DNA of 64,000 nt. Source: Dendrophyllia cribrosa. Taxonomy: Eukaryota; Cnidaria; Anthozoa; Scleractinia; Dendrophylliidae. The DNA lies in assembly GCA_024195265.1 (NCBI GenBank), contig JAJLRJ010000007.1:34460286-34524285 (forward strand), in the 5' to 3' direction. A program made the translations under genes and the position numbers. Every line of letters starts with the position of its first letter. The first letter of the stretch is position 1. This document shows, in pieces, positions 46,301 to 57,537 of the stretch. The notes under the pieces were generated by a model. That model worked only from the letters and a program-made list of their open reading frames with translations, was not told where the DNA came from and did not search any database.

Positions 46301-49300
46301 GGTAGTTTCCTTCGCTTCGAAAGTTCACATCGAAAACATTTTCACGTCGAGGGACGCGGAAAAACCTCCTGCTATTTTTACCGAAAGTTTAAGGTCGATG
46401 CCCCTTAAAACGAAACCTCCAGCGAGCCGAGAAGTGTTTGTATTTTGTAGGCTGTTATTTGCATCGGGCATAATTAATGAGCTCCGCTGGCGGAGGACGT
46501 TTTCTCGGCTTCAGAAGTTTGCATAAAAAAAATTCAACGGCTAGGGACGGAGAAAACCTCCTTTAACTTCCATGGAATATTTCACATAGATGCTGGCAAA
46601 AACGACTCCGCCGGCGAGCCGAGAAGTTTTGAGCTTTTTTGTTGTTTACAGTTACGGTCAACCGGTCATGCATCAACGGTAGTAATATTCAAATGTCAAC
46701 TGACAGTATCTGTATGTGGAAAAAAATTACAAAGAAAAGATTCGAAGGTAAATCTTAAAGGGGCATTGTCACGCAGATTTTACTGTGTTTTGGTCAAAAT
46801 ACACTAAATATATGACAAAGTACCTTTGCTCAAACATAAAATTGCTTTTAGAACACCAAGAAGATAATATCAAGTGATTTCTTCAAGGAAGAACAAACCA
46901 TAATAAATTTTTCTGCGATTTTTCCACGACTCTTGGGAGGCCATCCGCAGCCAAAGATAACTAATACTAGTTTCTGTGCACTCGAAGAGTATTTGTTAAC
47001 AAAACTGGACCATTATTTTAAGGTTTACATTGAAACAAATATGTTTTTTGGCTTTTCAAAGTGATACTAAAATTAGGTGACAGTGTCCCTTTAACTAGTA
47101 GGCAATCTAATATACCTATTTCCTTTCCATGGACGACCGAATTTCTGAGCCAAACCTTCTGAAGGATCTGGTTTCTTGACAGCCGCCTCGAGCCTTCGGC
47201 GGCGTTGCTTAGAAAACGTATCAGTAATGATGGAAAATAAAAGAAAACATACAAAAACAAGATGCAATGCCTGGAATATGAACTAAATATTTGAACGAAA
47301 TCATCTTGAAGTTAATAGACGATAGAGATTCCCCGATGTAAACGGATTATTTTAGGAATCAAACTTTCTCGCCTCAAAATGGATTTTCTGGGCCCCAGAA
47401 ATTCTAGAACGCCCGCAATGAGTCACGGTAAGTGACGATGGGCCTTTAAGTCGTGAATACGACTTATTGCGGTTACTGGGGAAAAGACACTCGCTCATCG
47501 TAAACTTTATATTAAATTTATATTAAATTGTTGATATGTTACACTTTGGTAATAGCATACATGGAGTAAATGAGAGTAAACCAAGTCCGCCATTACGGCC
47601 GTTGTGTTTACGAATGCTCAATGAGCTGAAACGTCGGTTTGGGAAAACGTTGGGGTTCTTTTACTTGTTATTATTGTTTGGCAAAGGATATCTGACATTA
47701 ATAATGAAGGAAAAGGTAAGTTTGTCCCGTAATTTTCATTTTCGCAGGTAAACACATTCCTTCGTGTTTACTAGCTACACACGAAGGTTTTAAGGTTTTA
47801 GAGGTCCTTCTTTGGTAAAAGATATTGGTACGTGGATCCGCAACATAAGGGAAGTAGTCATAACATGTACAATCTAAGAGGACCCACCTTGTGTAGGGTA
47901 GGAAAAGGTCCGATGGTTGTTTCATATTCACGACTTGGCTCGCAAGGAGCCTTTGATTTCTTTTCATTTCCTTTCTTATTCAGTTTTTGCAAGTTCAAAT
48001 TAACGCTTATCCCAAGCAAACGTTTTACCTTTGTAAAGAGTAATAGAATGTTTAATATATAACAAAGAATTTTAAGGATGAAAATCAGTGATGGCAAGTG
48101 TTTCATAACGCACTGACATTTTCAACATAGCTGGCATGTTCGTTGCCCTAAGAAATCATTGTGTTAAGAATCGTCCGTATGTGTAATGATCAAATTTTTC
48201 CAGTTTGATTTTTGTTTTCCTCAGAATATCATACTGAATCTGAGACAAAGGAAAATAATCAAACTAATTTAAAAAAAAATTCATACCTAAGAAAAAATTT
48301 CAACCACAACATGACGATTCGTTGTCAAAAATTTGAGAGGATTTGCAAGTCGCATCCTGACACGTTCCGTAAGTAACAATTAACTTTTACGTTTTTAGGA
48401 CGCCAGAGGAGACCAGTGTGATTCCTGTGGAAAGCTCATCAACGCCATTGAACTTAAGGTAAAGAAAACGTCCTTTTATTTGTTAGGCCACATTGTACAT
48501 GCAGGATATTTTAACATGAAGAAAAATTGCTTTTTCAGAAACCTCGCTGTAAAGTTTGTGGAGGAACACCAAAAGTGAGAAGCAGCAAGCACTTGTTCTT
48601 GAATTTGACCAAGGTAAATATCACACTGATAACTTTTGTATGTTTGCGGAAGCTCGTCAATATCTGCATGTAAATCTTTCAGCCGTTCAACCGCCTAGCC
48701 GTTATGACTTACGCCGGTGCAGTCGGGGTATTTCACTGGCTCATCTTACTTTGAAGTGACTTTTGGAAATAGCACAATGAACCGATATTACCTAGCTTAG
48801 GACTTCGGGTCAACTTCTGAGAAGACAAATTCTGTGAGTTTACTTTGCAACTGCTAAACCGTTTTACCACTTCCTTCGAGGCACTCTGCGCTAAATTCAC
48901 AGTGTTTTTATAATTGACTACCATCTAATATACTTCGGACGTGGCCACCCGTTGTTCCTCGTCGTAATATTACTTCTTATTTTTTTTAGCTTGAATCGTC
49001 TCTGCAAAACTGGGTTGAGGAGGCGTCTACCGAAGGTTAGTTTTGTTGACTCAAGGCAGGAAAGTTTTGTGTTTTACAGAAGTTGACAACTATAAACTCC
49101 GATTTCGAGGAGTTTTTTTATTTTGGTTTGAAGCCGTTTCTTTCAGCGTAACTTGCATCAGAACTTAAGACGGCATTTGCGACCTTTCTAATATGTGATT
49201 CGTCGCATTTTACAAAAATGTAGTTTTTAAAGAACATAAACATTTTTTCTAGGCACATGGACGTCGAACGCGCGCCATATTACCCGCGGATGGATCCAAG

Positions 49301-52300
49301 AGGGCCTCAGACCACGCTGCATAACACGTGACTTGAAATGGGGCACCCCAGTCCCTTTGGAAGGATACACGGACAAAGTGTTTTACGTATGGTTTGACGC
49401 ACCCATAGGGTAAGATATGGTCCCTTATTTTAGCGGAATTGGTCCCTGATGAACATGAGGAAGAATTGGGCTGATCGGCTCCGTTAGCAGTGACTGTCAG
49501 TTTGTGTTTTCGTGGCTTATTTTGAGTTTGTATTGAAATGTTTTGTTGCTGTTGTTTTAGTTATCTTTCCATCACTGCTAACTACACAAACGAGTGGGAG
49601 AAATGGTGGAAAAACCCTCAACAAGTGAGTAACACAACAAAGATAGTTATGCTTAATCTACTCTTACTTTGCATGTTACATTACTTTTAAATTGTTAAAG
49701 TTTGCGATTTTGATAATGGCGTCATTATTATCTCGTGAATACGCGAAGCGTTGAGCGAGATATAGTATCTGTGAACAGATATGCAAGTTTTCACTCATTC
49801 CATCATCCGTAAACTTTTGTAATTCTCCAGTGTATTTGGTGTTAAAAGATGATTGCTGTATTTTAATTTCCTAGTATATTACGTCATTCAGTTGTCTAGA
49901 CAGTCTCGTTTCACTGGTTTTAAATCTGTTTTACTCTTCAATTCTTTGACTTCAAACTCAGTATGGAAAGTGAAAACCGATCTGTGGACTTAATCTTACG
50001 TTATTTCATATTCACGAGATGGCTCTTAGAGCCCTTTGCTTAAATAACAATAGCCCCAATTTACACGAGAAAAGAAAAAAACTTAAAAGGGCTATGTCAT
50101 GGCGGTTTTTATGTCTTTGTCTCAGACAGTGCTAGTAAGAATTAAAACTGAGCATCTAACTTCAAACACGAAATGCTCTCGAAACACCAAGAACAAGATA
50201 TCAAGTAAATTATTGTAGAAAGAATAAACCATAATCAGTTTTTAGCAAATTTTCCAAAATACATTGATTGAACTTGAAAAAAAATTGGCCAAATTTTTCA
50301 AGTTGCAATCGACTTCCATCCCGGACCATCTGTAGTCAGAGAAAGTTGTTTATAGTTTCATTATCCTTGTAAAGCAATTTTCAACAAAACTGGACCATTA
50401 TTTTTGCGTTTCCACTGAGTATACAAATGTCTTTTAGCTTTTTAAAACACTTAAACACTTAAAATGGTGACATAACCCGTTTAAGGATTCCGATTGTTGT
50501 AGTAAATGACGCCATCTTGAAAATAGCTTATTGACCTTCGCGTATTAGTGCGACGATCTTCAAACTGATGTAAGGCCTTATTTGTTGCGAACAGTTGAAT
50601 TTGAGTTTAACTGATAAACCAATAAAACATATTCCATCTCAGCATTTCATGTGTTTACCTACAGGTCACCCTTCATCAGTTCATGGCAAAGGATAATGTC
50701 CCTTTTCACACTGTTGTGTTTCCCTGCACTCTGATCGGCGCAGACGACAATTACACTCTTCTGAACTCCATCAGTGCAACAGGTAACAAACCTGTATAAC
50801 TTGTTTTAAAATTATCGCAGTGACGCCGGAGTAAAATGCCATGGATCGAGCCAGTGAGTTTATCGTTGCTATGCAGTGGCGAATTGACTCTTATAGCCAA
50901 CTGGTAAATTAGTCCGGCTTCAAAACCAATACCATCACAATTTAAGGGGTTATGTCATTGGGTTTTTTTCTGTTGAAGGGAGGGGTCAAAACTGTGACAA
51001 AATTTAAATTAGGTACCTTTCTTCATACACGACATGCTTCTAGAATATCAATGGGAAGATGTCAAGTACATAGCTATTTTAATTAACGTTGTCGGATGAA
51101 AGCCAGCCTACAAGCCAAAACTACATGGCAAATTCACCAAAATCAACACAAAGGATTCATTCTATTTAAGTAATGATTCGCATAAGAAGGATAGTGCTGA
51201 ACGGCAATGCACGATGGAATGTCAACTATTTTCATTGTTGCAACTAGTGATCTCATTGGCCTAGACTCAAAAACCGCTAAAAAGTTAAGGTTCAAGGTGC
51301 ATTAAGTCTATTTTTTTTAAGGTTTCAAGTATTTTGAGACCCAATTGCACAACATGCAATTTTTAATAGATATTGTATTTGGGGAACTTCATCAAAGAAG
51401 CAAAATTATTAGCTATTGTCTTCTGCTATTCTGATTGGTTAAGCACGAACATTTCCTAAAATATATTTGACGCAAATGGATTTTCTGTATTTTTATAATG
51501 AAATATAATTATGAACCATCAGCCCCTCCTCTATTCTTGAAATCAAAGATTTTCTATGTGGGAAAGAGCCAATGCCGCAGAACAATGAAGTTTACTATAG
51601 TTCTTACGTGAAGCATTACTTAAACTACTTTGCAATTGTTCCAATTTGTTTAGTTTGTCTAACGCGACTGGATTGTCCGGGAGCTTAATTTGTAGGGACG
51701 GCTTTCAAGTTCAAATAAAGAAAAGAAAAATTAATCGCGGTGTGTTCATGTTCTCCACAAAACCTATAATTTGACGTTTTTTGTTTTTTTGTTTTGTTGT
51801 TTTTTTTTTTAAATGAACGGCAAAGAAATATACCAAAATGTAAAACGCACATGCAGAGGCATTGTTTTTGCTCATTAAACCTATTGTTTTGTGCCGTTCT
51901 CGCTGCCTCCGCCGTCGTGGCTGCTTAAAGTTCCCTAATGTTTTTATCTCCCCACGATCTGTTTTTGTTTCCCTCCTTTAAAAAAGGAGGCATACGTCTT
52001 TAGTATTGTCGCCCATTTTCCGTTGCGCCCGCACTGAAAACCGGAATCTAAAATGGTTATTTACAACTAATACTACCTTGCGATCTTGGCTTTGAGCTTT
52101 CATCCGATAACGTTATATGAAATAGCTGTATTCTCGAAGGGAGAACGAACTATAGTCTTTTTTTTTTGCGTGAGTTTTACAAGACAATTGGGAAAAGCTT
52201 ATAAAACATCGCGCAATTGTTTCAAGCGGCAATCCATGTTCATTCTGGCCATCCTTAGCCAAAGACCTAAGATTATCAACTGGTCGCACACTGTTCATTT

Positions 52301-54556
52301 AATTTCCGCTCAGGTTTTGGAAACGTCAGTCACAGACAAAAAATCTTTTCAAGTAATATATCAAACACGAGGAAGAGTGTTTCATCAGGATATCCAACAC
52401 CGAGAAGTGGGTTGAAAAATGAGGCGCAGCACTCTTCGAATTTCACGCGTGTTTCACACGGAAAATTTCACTTTAAATGTCACAGCATATACCTATCTTG
52501 AATTAGTCGTAAATAAGTATGATTATTTTTTTGCGGTTCATGTATGAGTGTTTCCTATTTTATGTCCTATTTTGTTTTACTTTGTTTTCTAGTTAGTGAC
52601 CGAACATAGAAAATAGAGTCAGTTTTTTTTATATTTACAGTCTAAAGGCTGGTTCTCATATAATCGTCCCGGTCGCTCCAGTCGTCCGAGTCGTTTCAAA
52701 AGTTTTTTGCAACGACTCAGACGATCGGGACGACTCAAGCGATTTGGGTTCTCGTATGATCGTCCCGGTCGTCTCGAACGTCAATAGCGCGGTCGTGAAC
52801 TAGGTCCGACAACATGTTTTGGGCAATAATACAGCATTCTGGGGTAAATTTGGGTCGCTTCGATCGCCTCAGTCGTCCCGGTCGCCTGAGAGTAGTTCTC
52901 ATATGATCGTCCCCGATTTTTCACGATCGTCCCAGTCGTCCGGATAGAACACAGTTCTATCCAAGCGACCGCGATAGTCCCAGTCGTCCGGGTCGTTTGC
53001 GATCGTCCCGGGTCGTCTCAGAAGTGTTCTCATATAATCGTCCCGGTCGTCCGTGCACTTTTTGAAACGACTCGGACGACCGGGACGATTATATGAGAAC
53101 CAGCCTTAAGCGATATCTCTACTAACTAGTCGCTACTAACTAAAGATGCAGACTTGTTTACCGATGTGACGTTACTCAGCGTTCCTTATTTGGTGTCTCG
53201 ATGTTTTGTTCATTCCTCAGAATACCTGAATTACGAAGATGATAAATTTTCAAAGAGTCGTGGAGTGGGGGTGTTTGGTGACGATGCTGCCGACACTGGT
53301 ATCCCAGCAGACATCTGGAGATTCTACCTGCTTTTCATGAGACCTGAGAACCAGGTGAGCCGGCCCATAAAAACGGTTCTCACATCGGCCCAGCAATCGG
53401 GCTAACATATTAAAAAATTATGTGCGCATGCGTTTTATCAAATGTGGAATGAAATGGTCAAACGGCTTCAACACAATCCAACATTTATGAGAACAAAGGA
53501 AATGTTAAAGCGATGTTGGATGAAAGTTTGAACAAATTTAAATTTGTTGCAACAAGAGACAAAGTTAATCCTTTACTCGGGCTGCATTACATGCATTATC
53601 CAATTTGTGGCTTTCATGACATCGAAATGTGGACTGAAGAACAATATAAATATTACAACCACCAGCGGTGGTCGAGGTCGCTTACGAGAGATTTTGGCTG
53701 CAATGATATGAACGGAAAAGGTTTGTTGTTTTAAAAAAGTGGTCGCCTGTACAAGAGGTCGTCGCCTTTGGAGGTTCGACTGTGTTGGTTTTGCACGAAG
53801 AAGCTGCACCACATTGCAGTTGTCAAGGTCCTGAAAAAATGCACTTTTATTCAGAAGTGGAATCGCACATGACATCACAGACAATCAGTTGCTATTTGCT
53901 CGCGTAAAACAAGAAATAAGATATAAATTCATCTTTTTTTTTTCTCCACAGGACAGCGCATTCAGCTGGAATGATTTTATCTCAAGGAATAACAGTGAGC
54001 TGCTCAACAACTTTGGAAACTTTATCAACAGGTAAAGTATCTTTATTTGCATTCTTTCATTTGAATAATTGCAGCCTACGTACTTACCTTCCTAACTACT
54101 AACCTACAGTACCTTCCTTCCTTCCTTCCATTCCTTTCCTTCCTTCCATTCCTTTCCTTCCTTCCATTCCTTTCCTTCCTTCCATTCCTTTCCTTCCTTC
54201 CTTTCCTTCCTTCCTTCCTTCCTTCCTTCCTTCCTTCCTTCCTTCCTTCCTTCCTTCCTTCCTTCCTTCCTTCCTTCCTTCCTTCCTTCCTTCCTTCCTT
54301 CCTTCCTTCCTTCCTTCCTTCCTTCCTTCCTTCCTTCCTTCCTTCCTTCCTTCCTTCCTTCCTTCCTTCCTTCCTTCCTTCCTTCCTTCCTTCCTTCCTT
54401 CCTTCCTTCCTTCCTTCCTTCCTTCCTTCCTTCCTTCCTTCCTGCCTGCCTGCCTGTCTGCCTGCCTGCCTGCCTGCCTTCCTGCCTGCCTGCCTGCCTT
54501 CCTGCCTGCCTTCCTGCCTGCCTTCCTGCCTGCCTTCCTGCCTTCCTGCCTGCCTA

Positions 54557-54588
<32 letters not shown>

Positions 54589-57501
54589 CCTTCCCTCCTT
54601 CCTCCCTCCCCCCTCCCTTCCCTCCCCCCTCCCTTCCCTCCCTCCCCCCCTCCCTTCCCTCCCTCCCTCCCTCCCCCCTCCCTTCCTTCCTTCCCTCCCT
54701 CCCTCCCTCCCTCCCTTCCTTCCTTCCTTCCTTCCTTCCTCACTTCCTTCCTCCCTACTTCAATTCCAAAGGTTTGTGTTAAATATTACGGCTTTTCATT
54801 TATTGTTTTTCTTTTTAAAAAAACTGAATCATTTTTTCGTTTTTAGAGCATTGATGTTTGTGCACAACAACTTTGGAGGCATTATACCAGCGATGGACCT
54901 AACTGAAGATGACAAGAATTTCATAGCACTCATCAATAAAGAGCTCAAGTCGTACATCGACAATAGTGAGAGAATGAGGTATGTCATCATTTTATGTCTC
55001 CTTATAGGACGGTTTTCAGAACCAAAGTAATCACTCTAGCTATTCACAACAGAGGCAGACAATCCAATGATCCAATCAGGGCTCAAAGCAAATACATGTA
55101 GCCAGTGCCAAGCGCGGGAAAACGCGTGCGGGCAAGTCATGAATGGTTTTGGATTTACTTCTGATTGGCTAAGAAAGTGGCGCAAGATTTTTTTAGCCAA
55201 TCACAAAGCGTAACAATGAAAAACCAAAGTGATAACGAAATTACTTTCACACTCCCCCCCCCCCCCCCCCTCCCCCCCCAAAAAAATGAAAACCGCTCTA
55301 GATTTATATATATATTAAATATAAAAAGATTAAAAAGAATCGTCACGTAGGCAATACACTAGCCGGCATTAATCCCTTCACTTCCATAAAGTGGGCAAGA
55401 TCAAAACGACAAAAAAACTTTCATTTACAAATTAACGAAAAACAAAATCAGATGTAATTCTAATGTTTGGGACGTTTAAAACTCATAAGTATTTTCGTAT
55501 GTTATAAAAATATATGCATTAAAAAACAGGTCGCACACAAGTGAGAATATTGTTTCTAGGAATAGCCTGATGGATAGCGATACAAATGACCATGGGCAAT
55601 TATTCGCAGTGACATAGTGGTTTCTTCACCAAATCAAAAGAAAAGAAAAGAAAATAACAACAGGTGAACATTGTTCCATTTCAGGATGCGTGAAGCCTTG
55701 AAGGATGTGTTGAACATGTCCAAGCTTGGTAACCAGTACATTCAATCCAACAAACCCTGGGCTCTAGTCAAAGGAAGCGAAGCTGACAGGTATTGGTGAA
55801 TACAATACAGTGTAGTTGCCCTCCTTACGGGGAACCACTTCGTTAATGCGACCACCTTGTTGTGAAGGCCACTTTTTAGCAAGTGAAGCTTACACAGAGT
55901 CATTTTCATATCTACAAACCCAGTTAATACCACCGCAGTTTTATAGCCCACCGGTGGTCGTAACAACGAGGTGCCGACTGTATTTCACATCTTCAAACGT
56001 TAAACAGAGCTTTGAGCGAAATATAATAGACAATTTCTTTAAGGAATTCTGATGAGTGATCCCTCGAACTATAGTGATATCTCAGTTGTACTTTTGATGA
56101 GATGACATTATGTAGTTCTTGTTTATGATAATGAAGATGATAACGATGATGCTAATGACGATGACGATGATGCTACTGATGATGATTACGATGACGACGT
56201 CGTTGTTGATGATGATGATGACGGCAATGTTATTGTTGTTGTTGATGATAATGATGATGAAGATAATGACTGAGATGTTACTGTTGTTGATGATGAAGAT
56301 AATGACAGTGACGATGACGGTGATGTTATTGTTGATGATGGTGATGATGATGATGATGATGATGTAACAGGGATTAGCACGCTCGCTCTCAACTATGAGA
56401 ATTTATCAGTCATGTAATAAGTTTGTGTTTATTTAGATCACGTGCAGGCACGGTTCTTGGCGTGGCGACAAACCTGTCCTGGTTACTGTCGGTTCTCATT
56501 CATCCCTACATGCCTGGGATCTGTGAAGAAATTCAACGCCAGCTGCAGGTACGTTAAGTTAATTAAAGTTTAGTCATTGTCATTTTACGACCTTATATTC
56601 GCCATGCACTTCCTAACACAAGTTCCAGGTGTCATAAAATGTCACTTCTACTTTGACATCAATAACTATAGAGTTTCGCTGAAATTATTTTTTTAAATAC
56701 CTAAATATGAAATTTACTAGGTAAACAAAAAAACGAACCATAGAAAAATTTACTTGCCACGTCAGGTTTAAAGTGTTTTCTTGTTGTGAATATCCCAAGG
56801 TTGAAGAATTTCACCAAACTCGATAGCGATAGTCGGGAAGGGAAAAGGGCAGCTTTACAACAGACTGCATTCGTCGTTAACTTAGTATTCAAAATATATT
56901 TCAGTCGTGCGTTACATGTAGGCCGTTCAAGGTGTTTCCACTCTTAAATAAACAACAACATTCCCAAACTCTGCAGTTATAATAAGTTATCGTGAAGGTG
57001 CTTTTTTACGTCATTTGTGTAAGGGTTAAATAGCTTTTGATCTTTGAGCTGTTTTCATTTGAGTGTCGTAAAACCAAAACCAAAGTAATCACTCTGACCA
57101 ATCACAACAGACGCAAACAATCCAATGAACCAATCAGAACTCGAAGCAAATACATGTAGCCAGCGCCAAGCGCGGGAAAACGCGTGCAGGTAAGTCATGA
57201 TTAGTTTTGGTTTATCTTCTGATTGGTTGTTAAAGTGGCGCGAGATTTTTTAGCCAATCACAAAGCGTAGCAATGCAAAACCAAAGCAACTGCGAAATTA
57301 CTTTCGTTACTCAATTTAACACCTCTCAATACATTCTGATGATCTTTTTCAGGTTACGGACGAAGGAAATGTGGTGTTGGATAACTTCATTCCTTATCTT
57401 CAGCCTGGTCACAAAATAGGAAAGGTAAGAGCGATAAAAAACTGCGAGGAATTGTTGTTGGTAAGATGTTTACAGCTTTTTGATCAAAATTTATCCCCAA
57501 C

Positions 57502-57537
<36 letters not shown>

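Noticed and set aside
54099..54743. 214-residue Lys/Glu/Gly/Arg repeat ORF on the minus strand
   Set aside because: It is the translation of the polypyrimidine microsatellite in a MARS1 intron.
56119..56392. Met-rich and Ser-rich ORFs on opposite strands
   Set aside because: Both derive from a GAT/GTT microsatellite.
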